NCBI RefSeq assembly: GCF_015350995.1
Contig: NZ_JADKRW010000004.1
Location: 124,001-188,000 of the forward strand
DNA length: 64,000 bases
Reading direction: 5' to 3'
Source of the DNA: Curtobacterium sp. VKM Ac-1393
GTDB lineage: Bacteria > Actinomycetota > Actinomycetes > Actinomycetales > Microbacteriaceae
The notes under the pieces were generated by a model, which saw nothing but the letters and a program-made list of their open reading frames with translations, was not told the DNA's origin and made no database searches. The position numbers and the translations under genes are program-made. This document shows positions 24,907 to 34,362 of the stretch, piece by piece. Each line of letters begins with the position of its first letter. Positions within the stretch are counted from its first letter, which is position 1.

Positions 24907-26235
24907 TCAGCGGCGGATGAGCAGTCCGCTCGCCCGCGGCGACAACGCGGCGTCGAGCACCAGGCAGGCCGCCCCCACCGCGGCGACGTCGGCACCGCGG
25001 TCGCTCTCGACGACGTCGACCGCGTGCTTCGGCACGAGCAACGGCGACCCGACGATCGCCGCGCGGGCAGCCGGCAGCGCGGCACTCGAGATGCGCGACC
25101 AGAACGGACCGCCGAACACGACCCGGTCGATGTCGAGGAGGTTCACGATGACGACCGCGGCGTCGCCCATCACGGTGCCGGCATCGGCAGCGAGCGAGAC
25201 GGCGGCATCGTCGCCGGCGTCGATGGCGGCGGCGAGCTCGTCCCAGGCGCGGTTCACCGCGTCGAGAGAATCGTCGGAACCACCGGAACCACCGGAACCA
25301 CCGGAACCGTCGGACCCACCGGAATCGTCGGAACCACCGGAATCGTCGGAACCACCGGAACCACCGGTGAACGTCACCCCCCGCTCCCGCGCGATCCGCA
25401 CGAGCCGGTCCGGTGCCACCGCCGCGCCGACCTCGCCGCGGGTGCCCGAGCCGTCGGGGGTGCCCGCGAGCGCCCCCTGGTCGACCATGATGTGCCCGGC
25501 GTCCCCGGCGTTGGACCCGACCCCGCGCACGGGTTCGTGGTCCACGACGAGCCCGACGCCGAACCCGGTGCCGAAGTACACGAACGCGAAGTTCCGGGCC
25601 GACGACTCCCCCGCCAGGAACATCTCGCCGACCGCCGCCGCCGTGACGTCCTTCTCGAGCAGCACCGGGTAGCCGGTGGCCTCGGCGAGCGCGTCGCGCA
25701 GGGGGACATCCCGCCACCGGGGCAGGAACGGCGGGTCGACCACGATGCCGGCGTCGACGTCGATGGGGCCGGGGCTGGCGATCCCGACGCCGAGCACCCC
25801 GTCGACGTCCACGCCCGCGTCGGCGATCAGGCCGTCGACCGCGGACCCGATGGTGCGGACGACCTCGGACGGGTCGTCGGCGGTGGGGGTCGAGGTGGTG
25901 GACGAGGCGACGACGGTGCCGGCCAGGTCGAGCAGCACGTAGGTGACGACGGCCGGGTCGACGTGCACACCGACGGCGTACCGGCTGCCCGGTTCGAGCC
26001 GCAGGATGGTCCGGGGCTTGCCGCGACCGGCGACGACGGTGCCGGACTCGACGATCATGCCGGCCTCGATCAGGAACCGGGTGACGTTCGACACGGTCTG
26101 CGCGCTGAGGCCCGTGCGCGACGCCAGCTCGACGCGGCTCAGGCCGTCCGGCGAGCGTCGGACGGCATCGAGCACGACCGTGCGGTTGAAGCCGCCGATC
26201 GACGGGAGGTTCGCTCCACGCCGATGTTCTGCCAT
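24907..26235 (-). CDS. ROK-family transcriptional regulator with a Gly-Gly-Ser insert
   Basis: 442 residues. An N-terminal winged helix (LSRVELASRTGLSAQTVSNV, about 33-52) is followed by a ROK sugar-kinase-like domain with VGVGIASPGPID and LEKDVTAAAVGE (catalytic Asp position). Two oddities. The zinc motif CxCGxxGC after the DAGHI box is lost: the region reads GTPDGSGTRGEVGAAV, with no cysteine. An insert of GGS and GGSD repeats (about residues 290-325) interrupts the domain, coded by a 9-bp tandem repeat. ATG 26235 has TATGGT six nt upstream. ROK repressors usually respond to sugars, so the mannoside operon or nagB are candidate targets. Confidence 0.88.
   Translation of the reverse strand: MAEHRRGANLPSIGGFNRTVVLDAVRRSPDGLSRVELASRTGLSAQTVSNVTRFLIEAGMIVESGTVVAGRGKPRTILRLEPGSRYAVGVHVDPAVVTYVLLDLAGTVVASSTTSTPTADDPSEVVRTIGSAVDGLIADAGVDVDGVLGVGIASPGPIDVDAGIVVDPPFLPRWRDVPLRDALAEATGYPVLLEKDVTAAAVGEMFLAGESSARNFAFVYFGTGFGVGLVVDHEPVRGVGSNAGDAGHIMVDQGALAGTPDGSGTRGEVGAAVAPDRLVRIARERGVTFTGGSGGSDDSGGSDDSGGSDGSGGSGGSGGSDDSLDAVNRAWDELAAAIDAGDDAAVSLAADAGTVMGDAAVVIVNLLDIDRVVFGGPFWSRISSAALPAARAAIVGSPLLVPKHAVDVVESDRGADVAAVGAACLVLDAALSPRASGLLIRR
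25268..25368. repeat. 9-bp tandem repeat coding Gly-Gly-Ser
   Basis: About eleven units of a 9-bp motif (GGAACCACC, GGAATCGTC or GGACCCACC on the plus strand) lie inside the ROK gene and encode GGS, DDS or DGS triplets. The unit keeps frame, so copy-number changes would only lengthen or shorten the linker. Confidence 0.8.
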
Positions 26236-26320
26236 TCCGCGACCATACCGCGCCCTCCCAGGTCATCCGGCGGGATGACACCACTGGCCCCCGCACGGGT
26301 CGCACCGTTACCCTGGCCGC

Positions 26321-26776
26321 ATGGCCGACCTGCGTCTCGAAGCACTCTCCGCGAAGACCGCTGCCGCGGCGAACTCCCTGACGCTCAAGCCGGGCCAGGA
26401 ACAGTTCGTGCAGCCGACCACCTACGGGGTCGCCGAGTCCGACGTCAAGCCGAGCTCCGCGTGGACCCGCGTGGTGCTGGACGGCGACGACGTCCTGGGC
26501 TTGATCATCGGTTCCTTCGACGCGGACAACGCGCAGGAAGAACTGCGCAGCGCGATCTGGCGCGTCAACGTCGCCGGCACCGCGCAGGGCCGTGGCATCG
26601 GCCGCTTCGCCGTGCACGGCCTGGCGGACGAGGCACGCAGCCGCGGGCAGGAACGACTGACGGTCGTCTACGAGCCCGGTGGTGACGACAGTCCCGAGGC
26701 GTTCTTCCGCGCCGTGGGCTTCGAGGTCGTCCGTGAGACCCAGTACGGCGACCACTTCGCGGTCCTGACGCTCTAG
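26321..26776 (+). CDS. GNAT N-acetyltransferase, spermidine/diamine acetyltransferase-like
   Basis: 151 residues, one GNAT domain. The opening LTLKPGQEQFVQPTTYGVAE resembles PaiA/BltD-type polyamine acetyltransferases. The acetyl-CoA loop is VAGTAQGRGIGRFAVHGL (Q/RxxGxG/A motif), and the domain ends with EAFFRAVGFEVV. ATG 26321 has TACCCT six nt upstream (leaderless) and is divergent from the ROK gene. The ATL gene starts 29 nt after its stop. The acceptor substrate is inferred from the N-terminal similarity only. Confidence 0.85.
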   Translation: MADLRLEALSAKTAAAANSLTLKPGQEQFVQPTTYGVAESDVKPSSAWTRVVLDGDDVLGLIIGSFDADNAQEELRSAIWRVNVAGTAQGRGIGRFAVHGLADEARSRGQERLTVVYEPGGDDSPEAFFRAVGFEVVRETQYGDHFAVLTL

Positions 26777-26805
26777 TAATCCCCAACGACGTACTCGACA
26801 ACGAC

Positions 26806-27180
26806 GTGCCCTCCGACGACGCCGCCGTCGACTTCGGCGCTGCGGTCGCCGAGGTCGTCCGGATGATCCCGTCCGGGCACGTCATGACGTACGGCGACGT
26901 CGCCGCGGCGCTCGGCTCACGTGCGTCGCGTGCGGTCGGCAAGGTGATGGCGCACGAGGGCGCCGACCTGCCTTGGTGGCGCGTGGTGCGCGCGGGTGGG
27001 CACCCGCCGCTGCACCACGAGGCCCGTGCGCTCCAGCACTACCGCGCCGAGGGGACGCCGCTCGTGCAGGGGACGGCGGCCTGGAGGCTCGACATGCGCC
27101 GTGCCCGCTGGTCGCCCACCGCGGACGGAGACCCCACTGCCGGTGCGGACGACCCGGGGTTCCCCCGGGATCCGTTCTGA
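26806..27180 (+). CDS. Alkyltransferase-like (ATL) DNA repair protein
   Basis: 124 residues, the C-terminal DNA-binding half of an O6-alkylguanine transferase. The helix-turn-helix core reads MIPSGHVMTYGDVAAALGS with RAVGKVMA. The active-site PCHRV of true transferases is replaced by PWWRVV, so there is no acceptor cysteine. ATL proteins of this kind bind O6-alkylguanine, flip it and flag the lesion for nucleotide excision repair. The start GTG at 26806 is used; the gene probably shares the GNAT mRNA. Confidence 0.9.
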   Translation: MPSDDAAVDFGAAVAEVVRMIPSGHVMTYGDVAAALGSRASRAVGKVMAHEGADLPWWRVVRAGGHPPLHHEARALQHYRAEGTPLVQGTAAWRLDMRRARWSPTADGDPTAGADDPGFPRDPF

Positions 27181-27192
27181 CGGGTCCCGGGG
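27160..27192. terminator. Hairpin between convergent ATL and TerD-type genes
   Basis: CCCCCGGGATCCG pairs with CGGGTCCCGGGGG with one mismatch. It overlaps the end of the ATL gene and precedes the 3' end of the minus-strand gene, so it probably serves both directions. Confidence 0.6.
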
Positions 27193-27199
27193 GCGCGGG

Positions 27200-27895
27200 T
27201 CACTTGTAGGCGTTGACGGCGCCGACGTCCATCCGCACCGTGCCGTCAGCGTCGATCACCGGTCGTTTCTCGGACCGCGGCTTCGAGTACGCCTCGAGCT
27301 TCTCGATGCGCACCTGGTCACCGTTCGTGATCACGCCGGGCACGCACGTGTACACGTTGTCGTTCGCATCGGCGTCGCGCGCCGCGATCTCGACGACGTC
27401 GCCGGCACCGTTGTCGATCGTCATGCCGACCTGGTAGCGCCGGAACGAGCCGGTGCCGTTCGACTGCGCCGAGTAGACGATCGGCACGATCCGCGCGATG
27501 GCGGGGTTCATCGTGATCTCGACGACCTCGTCCGCCAGGGTCGTCGTGCCGGTGCCGCGGCGCTGGTCTCCGAGGTGCACCACGGCGCCGTCCGCGGTCG
27601 ACGCGGTGAAGCGCTGGTCGGTCTTGGTACCGAACTGCGAGACCGTCTCGACGTGGCCGTCCACGTACTGCACCAGCGCGTAGACGTCGTAGTCGGTGCT
27701 GTTCGGCCACGAGATGGTGACCGTGATCTTCGCCGTCTTCGTGAGGCTGACGACCTGCCGCTTCTCGAGACTGATGCGGCCCTTCGCGAGACCGAGGTCT
27801 GCAGCCGGCACCTGGTCGGCCGGCGGCTCCGTCACCGGTGCTTCCGGAGCGGTCCCCGTCGTCGTGGTCGCGTTCTTCTTGCCGAAACCGAACAT
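27200..27895 (-). CDS. TerD-family stress/tellurium-type protein
   Basis: 231 residues. After a short start (MFGFGKKN) and a Pro/Thr linker comes a TerD-like beta-sandwich domain from about residue 37: GRISLEKRQVVSLTKTAKIT, ISWPNSTDYDVYALVQY and later RIVPIVYSAQSNGTGSFRRY. These domains bind calcium and occur in tellurite and stress response complexes. ATG 27895 has GGGGGACGAG upstream, which decides it over an in-frame ATG at 27916. No other ter genes are nearby, so it is a stand-alone member. Confidence 0.8.
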   Translation of the reverse strand: MFGFGKKNATTTTGTAPEAPVTEPPADQVPAADLGLAKGRISLEKRQVVSLTKTAKITVTISWPNSTDYDVYALVQYVDGHVETVSQFGTKTDQRFTASTADGAVVHLGDQRRGTGTTTLADEVVEITMNPAIARIVPIVYSAQSNGTGSFRRYQVGMTIDNGAGDVVEIAARDADANDNVYTCVPGVITNGDQVRIEKLEAYSKPRSEKRPVIDADGTVRMDVGAVNAYK

Positions 27896-27960
27896 CTCGT
27901 CCCCCTGGTCGTCCACTGGTCACGTACCCGACCATCTTGCCCGACGACGACGCGGTGTCG

Positions 27961-28386
27961 TCAGGCGTCGAAGCGTGCGCCCTTCGGGTTCGACGGGACC
28001 AGGCACAGCAGGTACACGACGAGCGACCCGATTCCCGGCACGATGTGCAGGAACTGCCAGAACCCGGACAGCCCGGCGTCGTGCAGTCGCCGGGCCCCGA
28101 GCGCGAGCGACCCGATGAGCGTCGCGAGGGCCCAGAGCACGAACAGGTAGGACCCGACGGGGTTCTCGAACAGCGCGCTGTCCGGTGCGAACGCCTGCGG
28201 GACGAGCTGCAGCACGAGTCCGATCGCGAGCGAGGTCAGCCACCACCACCAGAACTCGGCGCGTGAGGCCCGCCCGGTGAACACGGTGTACTTCCGCCAG
28301 AACCGCCGGACGGCCTCGGTGAAGGGTGCGCCGTAGAAGGGGTCGCGCAGGGCGACGCCGCCGGGCTGCACGCTGTCGTTGCTCAT
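27961..28386 (-). CDS. DUF805 membrane protein
   Basis: 141 residues. The DUF805 signature runs FTGRASRAEFWWWWLTSLAI, then RRLHDAGLSGFWQFLHIVPG and VYLLCLVPSNPKG. Three to four membrane helices. The function of the family is unknown; members are small inner-membrane proteins. ATG 28386 is used. It lies 66 nt before the TerD-type gene on the same strand, so the two may be co-transcribed. Confidence 0.9.
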   Translation of the reverse strand: MSNDSVQPGGVALRDPFYGAPFTEAVRRFWRKYTVFTGRASRAEFWWWWLTSLAIGLVLQLVPQAFAPDSALFENPVGSYLFVLWALATLIGSLALGARRLHDAGLSGFWQFLHIVPGIGSLVVYLLCLVPSNPKGARFDA

Positions 28387-28423
28387 GGAGCAAGCCAACC
28401 ACGTGGTGCAGCCCGGCCGCGTC

Positions 28424-30328
28424 CTACACGAGCGAGTCGCGCCAGGCCGCGTGCAGCTGGGCGAACCGGCCGGTGCCGGCGATCAGGTCGGCGGGGGTGC
28501 CGTCCTCGACGATCGTGCCGTGCTCCATGACGAGCACCCGGTGGGCGATCGCGACGGTGGACAGGCGGTGCGCGATGATCACCGCGGTGCGGTCGGCGAG
28601 CAGAGTCTCCAGCCCTTCTTGCACCAGTCGCTCCGAGGGGATGTCGAGCGATGCCGTGGCCTCGTCGAGGATGAGCACCTTCGGGTCCGCGATGAACGCC
28701 CGCGCGAACGAGAGCAGCTGTCGCTGACCAGCCGAGACCCGACCGCCGCGCTTGTTCACGTCGGTGTCGTACCCGTCGGGCAGCGCCATGATGAACTCGT
28801 GCGCGCCGACCGCCTTGGCGGACGCCTCGATCTCGGCACGGGAGGCCCCGGGCTTGCCGAGCGCGATGTTGTCCGCGACGGTGCCGGAGAACAGGTAGGC
28901 CTCTTGCGTGACCATCACGATCGCGCGGCGCATGTCCTGGGTGTCGAGGTCCCGCAGGTCCACGCCGTCGAGCCGCACCGTGCCCTGCGTCGGGTCGTAG
29001 AAGCGCGCCATCAGCTTGGCGAGCGTCGACTTGCCCGCCCCCGTGGACCCGACCAGGGCGATGGTCTGCCCCGCCGGGATGTGCAGGTCGAACGCCGGCA
29101 GCACCACCTTGCCCGCGTTGTAGGCGAACACGACGTCGTCGAAGTCCATCTTGCCGTGGGCGTCCGCGAGCTTCGTCGGCTTGGCCGGGTCCGGCACGCT
29201 CGGCCGTTCCTCGAGGACGCCGGAGATCTTCTCCATCGCCGCCGAGGCCGACTGGTACCCGTTGTAGAACATCGCGAGTTCCTGCGCCGGGTCGAAGAAG
29301 CGCTTCGCGTACAGCGCGACCGCGAGCAGCGCACCGACCTCGAGCGTCCCGCCGACGATCCGGAAGCCGCCGACGATGACGACGGCCGCGAGCGTCAGGT
29401 TGCCGATGAGCACGAGCACCGGGTCGAAGGTGCCGAACAGGTTGAACACCTTGGTGTTCGCGACCCGGTAGCTCTCGACGTAGCCGCCGTACTCGTCGCG
29501 GTTGCGGGACTCCTTGCGGAAGGCCTGCACCGCGCGGATGCCCGTCATCGTCTCGACGAAGTGCACGATCACGCGCGCCGAAGTGGTGCGGGTGGACCGG
29601 AACAGCGTCTGCGAGTTCTTCTGGAACCAGCGGATCAGGAACCAGAGCGGCACGAGCGACACCGCGAGCACGAGCCCGGAGGTCGGATCGAGCACCACCA
29701 GCGCCACCCCGGTGAACACCATGTAGAGCACACCCTGGATGAGCTGGTTCAGGCCGGAGTCGAGCAGCTCGCGGATCGAGTCGAGGTCGCTCGTCTGGCG
29801 GGAGATGATCCGACCGGACGTGTAGGTCTCGTGGAACTCGAGTGACAGCCGCTGCGTGTGCAGGAACACCCGCTTGCGCAGGTCGAACAGGATCGCCTGG
29901 CTGATCCGCGCGGCGAGCACGGTGTACCAGGCGGTCAGCACTGCGCCGAGGACGGCCACGACGATGTACGTCCCGACGACGGCGAACGCCGGCACCCAGT
30001 CGTTCTGGTCCATCACCGCGGGCAGGGCGTTGTCGATGCCCCACGCGATGAGCGCCGGCCCTGCCACGGTGCCCGCCGTGGAGACCACGACGACGATCCC
30101 GAGCAGCACCAGTCGGAGCTTCAGCGGGGCGGCGAGTGACCCGAGCAGCGCGAGGGAGCGACGCCGCAGGCGTTTGCTCTCCGCCTTCGTGAAGTCGTCG
30201 CGCTCCTCGCCGCGCACGCCCAGGGTGGTGATCGAGGCGGTGACCGGTGCGGCAGTCTGCGCGCCCGCAGCGTCGTCGGTGACCGGTGCCGGGCCTCCCG
30301 GCCGGTTCTGGTCCGTCTGCTGGCTCAT
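28424..30328 (-). CDS. Heterodimeric ABC exporter, catalytic half
   Basis: 634 residues: a 60-residue cytoplasmic N-terminus, six transmembrane helices (about 65-370), then the nucleotide-binding domain with Walker [14 protein letters not shown], signature [15 protein letters not shown] and Walker [13 protein letters not shown] with the catalytic Glu. It resembles LmrD/BmrD-type multidrug half-transporters. ATG 30328 overlaps the stop of its partner by 4 nt (ATGA). The two half-transporters form one heterodimer with one consensus and one degenerate ATP site. Substrate unknown; drugs or lipids are usual. Confidence 0.9.
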   Translation of the reverse strand: MSQQTDQNRPGGPAPVTDDAAGAQTAAPVTASITTLGVRGEERDDFTKAESKRLRRRSLALLGSLAAPLKLRLVLLGIVVVVSTAGTVAGPALIAWGIDNALPAVMDQNDWVPAFAVVGTYIVVAVLGAVLTAWYTVLAARISQAILFDLRKRVFLHTQRLSLEFHETYTSGRIISRQTSDLDSIRELLDSGLNQLIQGVLYMVFTGVALVVLDPTSGLVLAVSLVPLWFLIRWFQKNSQTLFRSTRTTSARVIVHFVETMTGIRAVQAFRKESRNRDEYGGYVESYRVANTKVFNLFGTFDPVLVLIGNLTLAAVVIVGGFRIVGGTLEVGALLAVALYAKRFFDPAQELAMFYNGYQSASAAMEKISGVLEERPSVPDPAKPTKLADAHGKMDFDDVVFAYNAGKVVLPAFDLHIPAGQTIALVGSTGAGKSTLAKLMARFYDPTQGTVRLDGVDLRDLDTQDMRRAIVMVTQEAYLFSGTVADNIALGKPGASRAEIEASAKAVGAHEFIMALPDGYDTDVNKRGGRVSAGQRQLLSFARAFIADPKVLILDEATASLDIPSERLVQEGLETLLADRTAVIIAHRLSTVAIAHRVLVMEHGTIVEDGTPADLIAGTGRFAQLHAAWRDSLV

Positions 30329-32133
30329 GCCATCGCCCCCTGTCGTGCGGTCTGGTCCTCGTCGTCGAGCGACGAGATGACGTAGCGGTAGTGCTCGTTG
30401 GTGGCCATCAGGTCGTGGTGGGTCCCGACGGCGGTGATGACGCCGTTCTCCATGAGGGCGACGCGGTCGGCCAGCGTCACCGTCGACGGACGGTGGGCCA
30501 CGATGAGCGACGTGGTGTCGGCCAGGACACGGCGCAGGCCGGCCTCGACCCGGGCCTCGGTGTCGACGTCGAGCGCCGACAACGGGTCGTCGAGCACCAG
30601 CACCGACGGTCGCGCCGCGATCGCACGGGCCAGCGCGAGCCGCTGGCGCTGGCCGCCGGACAGCGAGAGTCCCTCTTCGCCCACGCGGGTGTCGACGCCG
30701 TCCGGCAGGTCGTCCACGAAGGATGCCTGCGCGATGTCGAGGGCTTCACGCATGAGCGCTTCGGCCTCGTCGCCCTCGACGTCCGGACGGCCGAGCAGCA
30801 CGTTCTGCCGCACCGTCGTCGAGAACAGGGTGGCGTCCTCGAACGCGACGCCGACGTGACGGCGCAGTTCCTCGCGCGTGAGGTCACGGACGTCGACCCC
30901 GTCGATCGTCACCGACCCGCCGGTCACGTCGTACAGACGCGGCACGAGCGAGAGCAGCGTGGTCTTGCCGCTGCCGGTGAGCCCGACGAGCGCCATGGTC
31001 TCGCCCGGTTGCAGCTGCAGCTCGATCCCGTTGACGAGGTCCGGGTACTGCGGTGCGGAGTCCTGGTACCGGAAGTGCACCGCGTTGAACGACAGGGCAC
31101 CGTGCGGCTCCGTGATCGTCTTCGGGTGTTCCGGATCGGTGATCGTGTTCTCGGAGTCCATGACCTCGAAGAACCGGTCGACCGCCGTTCGGGTGTCGAA
31201 CGTCATCGACAGGAAGAAGCCGATCGACTCGATCGGGAACCGCAGGACCGTCGCCGTCGCGAAGAACGCGAACAGCTGCCCGACGGTCATCTCGCCCTGC
31301 GACGCCAGCCAGATGCCGGCGAGCAGGCACAGCGCGAACGCGACGTCCGGCACCAGCAGCAGCCAGAGCCAGATGCTCGCGATCGCCTTCGCCTTCTTGA
31401 TCTCGGTGCCCCGGAGCGCCTCGGCCTGCTCGCTGAACTCCTCGAGCTTGGCGCCGCCACGGCCGAACGCCTTGAGGACGCGGATGCCGTGCACGGACTG
31501 CTCCACGCTCGTGGCGAGGTCACCGACCTGGTCCTGGCTGCGGCGCGCGACGACGGAGTACCGACGTTCGAACAGCAGCCCGTTGATCCACAGCGGGATC
31601 GACGCGACGAGGAAGATGAGCCCGAGCAGCCACCCGAAGGTGAACAGGACGACGAACCCGACGACGATCGTGACGATGTTCACCACGAGCAGGACGACCC
31701 CGAAGGCCAACCACCGGCGGATGAGGGACAGGTCCGACACGGAACGTGACAGCAGCTGACCCGACTCCCAGCGGTCGTGGAAGGCGACGGGCAGGTCCTG
31801 CAGCTTCGCGTACAGCGCGTTCCGCATGCTGGTCTCGATGCGGGTCGACGGGCGCATCACCATCCGGCGGCGCGAGGCGATGAAGAACGCCTCGAGCACA
31901 CCCAGGGCGAGCACGGCGAGGCCTGCGGGCCAGATCTGTGCGGAGTCGCGCGTCGACAGCGGACCGTCGACGAGCCACTGCAGCACGTAGGGGATTGCGA
32001 GCGCCACCAGGGAGGCACCCAACGCCGCGGCCATGCCGGCGATGAGGCGGCCCTGGTAGGGCTTCACGTAGGGGTAGATCCGCGCGATCGCGCGGAAGGT
32101 GGACGGGCGCGCCGTGGTGGGCGACTTGGACAT
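30325..32133 (-). CDS. Heterodimeric ABC exporter, degenerate-site half
   Basis: 602 residues with six transmembrane helices and a nucleotide-binding domain: Walker [14 protein letters not shown], signature [16 protein letters not shown], but Walker [13 protein letters not shown], where Asp replaces the catalytic Glu. This is the degenerate-site partner known from LmrC/BmrC and TM287-type exporters. ATG 32133 has GAGGAC upstream. It is the first full gene of the exporter operon and follows a 480-nt leader that may contain a 40-codon ORF. Confidence 0.9.
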   Translation of the reverse strand: MSKSPTTARPSTFRAIARIYPYVKPYQGRLIAGMAAALGASLVALAIPYVLQWLVDGPLSTRDSAQIWPAGLAVLALGVLEAFFIASRRRMVMRPSTRIETSMRNALYAKLQDLPVAFHDRWESGQLLSRSVSDLSLIRRWLAFGVVLLVVNIVTIVVGFVVLFTFGWLLGLIFLVASIPLWINGLLFERRYSVVARRSQDQVGDLATSVEQSVHGIRVLKAFGRGGAKLEEFSEQAEALRGTEIKKAKAIASIWLWLLLVPDVAFALCLLAGIWLASQGEMTVGQLFAFFATATVLRFPIESIGFFLSMTFDTRTAVDRFFEVMDSENTITDPEHPKTITEPHGALSFNAVHFRYQDSAPQYPDLVNGIELQLQPGETMALVGLTGSGKTTLLSLVPRLYDVTGGSVTIDGVDVRDLTREELRRHVGVAFEDATLFSTTVRQNVLLGRPDVEGDEAEALMREALDIAQASFVDDLPDGVDTRVGEEGLSLSGGQRQRLALARAIAARPSVLVLDDPLSALDVDTEARVEAGLRRVLADTTSLIVAHRPSTVTLADRVALMENGVITAVGTHHDLMATNEHYRYVISSLDDEDQTARQGAMA

Positions 32134-32395
32134 GCGTTGCGTCCTCATGCGTCTGCCGGGTCCCCGGGTCGCGCTGCGCGGTGTTCGCCTGCTGCGTGTT
32201 GCTTGCTTGCTGACGTGCGGTGCGCGGCTTCGGCCTGGAGGCTCGGTGTGGCGTTGCGTGGTGATCATCGGCCGGGCGCGTGGTCGCGTCTCCGCCGTCA
32301 CTCGCGTGACGTCGGTCGGGCCGGAGGGCACCGGGAGACACTCGTCCCCCGGGTTCAGGCGGGTGGTTCGCGAACGCTGGTGGTGCTGCGCCGCG

Positions 32396-32413
32396 AGGCC
32401 GTGGGAACGGCCT
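32396..32413 (-). promoter_or_regulatory. Hairpin directly after the leader ORF
   Basis: On the minus strand AGGCCGT-TCCC-ACGGCCT forms a 7-bp stem with a tetraloop, starting 3 nt after the leader ORF stop. A ribosome stalled near the end of the ORF would cover it, as in ribosome-mediated attenuation. Confidence 0.4.
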
Positions 32414-32415
32414 GG

Positions 32416-32538
32416 CTAGACGGCGGCCGCGACGCGCGGTCGCGGTGCGATCAGGGATCGCCGTGCGGGAGTGGTCCCCACGACGGACACGAGACCTGCA
32501 CGGGCGGCCGTCGCCACGGTTCCGGTCATGTTGTCCAT
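32416..32538 (-). CDS. Possible 40-codon leader peptide of the exporter operon
   Basis: Short ORF with a good ribosome binding site (GGAG, 5 nt before ATG). It reads MDNMTGTVATAARAGLVSVV, then GTTPARRSLIAPRPRVAAAV and a TAG stop. No known protein family. It starts about 80 nt after a candidate promoter and ends 282 nt before the exporter start, with a hairpin just past the stop. The arrangement suits a regulatory leader that senses translation or antibiotic stress. Coding is not proven. Confidence 0.4.
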   Translation of the reverse strand: MDNMTGTVATAARAGLVSVVGTTPARRSLIAPRPRVAAAV

Positions 32539-32626
32539 CGTCACTCCAGTCGTCGTCTTCGTCACCGTTGTGTCCGCGGTGCCACCGGTCCCGAGGGATC
32601 GTCGGCTGCCTGTCGCGGAGCCTTAC

Positions 32627-32656
32627 AGACTATTCCCAGTGACTCTCAGCGCGCAA
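32627..32656 (-). promoter_or_regulatory. Putative promoter of the exporter operon
   Basis: Minus strand TTGCGC (32656-32651), 18-nt spacer, TAGTCT (32632-32627). It would start transcription near 32620, upstream of the leader ORF. Confidence 0.4.
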
Positions 32657-32679
32657 TAGGGTGCCGCGATTTGTTCACT

Positions 32680-32751
32680 TCAGTGGACGAAGTGGTGCTC
32701 GCCTCAGTGGACGAAGTGGTGCTCGCCTCAGTGGAAGAAGTGGCGCTCGCC
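32680..32751 (-). repeat. Three tandem copies of the last 24 bp of purH
   Basis: Read on the minus strand, 32751-32728 codes GERHFFH plus the TGA stop of purH. Two further 24-bp copies follow at once (32727-32704 and 32703-32680), each coding GEHHFVH plus TGA in the same frame. The two distal copies are identical; the purH copy differs by two bases. This is a tandem duplication of the gene end including the stop codon. Confidence 0.95.
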
Positions 32752-34362
32752 CGTGAAGTACATCGTGACGCCGGCGGCCGTCGCCGCGGCGATGACCTCG
32801 TCGTCACGCACGCTGCCACCGGGCTGGGCCACCGCACGAACGCCGGCGTCGAGCAGCACCTGCAGACCGTCGGCGAACGGGAAGAACGCGTCGGACGCCG
32901 CGACGCTGCCGGCCGCACGGTCACCGGCACGGTTCACCGCGAGGTGGCAGGAGTCGACCCGGTTGACCTGGCCCATGCCGACCCCGACGCTCGCGCCCCG
33001 GTTCGCCAGCAGGATCGCGTTCGACTTGACCGAACGGCTCGCCTTCCACGCGAAGGCCAGGTCAGCGAGGGTCTGGTCGTCGGCGGGCTCGCCTGCGACG
33101 AGGGTCCACGTGGACTGGTCGAAGGCGGTGAAGCGGTCGGCGTCCTGCACCAGGAAGCCGCCGGAGATCTGCTTGACCTCGCGCGGCGCCAGTGCGAAGT
33201 CGGACGGCAGGGTGAGCAGACGGATGTTCTTCTTGCGCGACAGGATCTCGAGCGCCTCGGGGTCGAAGCCCGGGGCGACGACGACCTCGGTGAAGATGTC
33301 CTTCACGGTCTCGGCCATCGCCACGGTGACCGGACGGTTCGTGGCGATGACCCCACCGAACGCCGACAGCGGGTCGCAGGCGTGCGCGGCGGCGTGGGCC
33401 GAGGCGATCGGGTCGGCGGCGTCGGCCGGGGCGGTCGCGATGCCGCACGGGTTGGCGTGCTTGATGATCGCGACGGCGGGGGTGTCGAAGTCGAATGCCG
33501 CACGGACGGCCGCGTCGGCGTCGACGTAGTTGTTGTACGACATCTCCTTGCCGTGCAGCTGCGTGGCCTGGGCGATGCCGGCGCCGTCCGTGCTCGTGTA
33601 CAGCGCGGCGGCCTGGTGCGCGTTCTCGCCGTAGCGCAGGGTGGCGGACAGCTCGGCGGTGACGCTGAGGCGCTCGTCGAACGCACCGGGCGTCTCGACG
33701 TCGCCACCGGTCGTCGGCGCCGCAGTGTCCACGACAACATCGCTGGCGAAGTACGACGCCACCGCGGTGTCGTACGCCGCGGTGTGCGCGAACGCCTGGG
33801 CGGCCAGGCGCTTGCGGAACTCGAGCGAGGTGCCGCCCGCGCGCACGGCCTCGACGACCTCGGCGTAGGACGACGGCGACACGACGATCGCGACGTTCGG
33901 GTGGTTCTTCGCCGACGCGCGGACCATCGCGGGGCCGCCGATGTCGACGTTCTCCACCACGGTTGCCGCGTCGGCACCCGATGCCACCGTCTCGACGAAC
34001 GGGTACAGGTTCACGACGACGAGCTCGAACGCCGCGATCCCGAGGTCGGCGAGCTGCTGCTCGTGCGACTCGAGGCGCAGGTCGGCGAGCAGACCGGCGT
34101 GCACCGAGGGGTGCAGCGTCTTGACCCGGCCGTCGAGCGACTCCGGGAACCCGGTGACGCTGGCGACGTCGGTGACGGCGTACCCGGCGTCACGGATCGT
34201 CTGGGCGGTGGACCCCGTCGACACGATCTCGACACCCGACTCGGCGAGGGCACCGGCGAGCTCGAGCAGGCCGGACTTGTCGCTCACCGAGACGAGTGCG
34301 CGGCGGACCGGCACCACGTCACGGTCGCGGTAGAGGCTGGGGTCGGCTGCGTGCACGCTCAT
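32728..34362 (-). CDS. purH: Bifunctional AICAR transformylase/IMP cyclohydrolase
   Basis: 544 residues, the last two steps of IMP synthesis. The N-terminal cyclohydrolase (MGS-like) domain starts [20 protein letters not shown] with [15 protein letters not shown]; the C-terminal transformylase domain has [11 protein letters not shown] (catalytic Lys-His) and [16 protein letters not shown] 34362 overlaps the purN stop by 4 nt (ATGA). The protein ends GERHFFH, and its 3' end has been tandemly copied downstream. Confidence 0.98.
   Translation of the reverse strand: MSVHAADPSLYRDRDVVPVRRALVSVSDKSGLLELAGALAESGVEIVSTGSTAQTIRDAGYAVTDVASVTGFPESLDGRVKTLHPSVHAGLLADLRLESHEQQLADLGIAAFELVVVNLYPFVETVASGADAATVVENVDIGGPAMVRASAKNHPNVAIVVSPSSYAEVVEAVRAGGTSLEFRKRLAAQAFAHTAAYDTAVASYFASDVVVDTAAPTTGGDVETPGAFDERLSVTAELSATLRYGENAHQAAALYTSTDGAGIAQATQLHGKEMSYNNYVDADAAVRAAFDFDTPAVAIIKHANPCGIATAPADAADPIASAHAAAHACDPLSAFGGVIATNRPVTVAMAETVKDIFTEVVVAPGFDPEALEILSRKKNIRLLTLPSDFALAPREVKQISGGFLVQDADRFTAFDQSTWTLVAGEPADDQTLADLAFAWKASRSVKSNAILLANRGASVGVGMGQVNRVDSCHLAVNRAGDRAAGSVAASDAFFPFADGLQVLLDAGVRAVAQPGGSVRDDEVIAAATAAGVTMYFTGERHFFH

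Larger units (their letters stand above)
32134..32679. other. Long leader region upstream of the exporter operon
   Basis: Between the exporter start and the purH end lie 546 bases with no known gene. They hold a candidate promoter (32627-32656), a candidate 40-codon leader ORF (32416-32538), a hairpin just after it (32396-32413) and about 260 nt of GC-rich sequence before the exporter start in which no further feature was found. Confidence 0.6.

Noticed and set aside
25268-25368. Short tandem repeats taken as a CRISPR-like array
   Set aside because: 9-bp units with no spacers, in frame inside the ROK gene and coding Gly-Gly-Ser.
32680-32751. Separate small ORFs from the purH tail copies
   Set aside because: Each copy is only eight codons ending in a stop, with no start codon or ribosome binding site.
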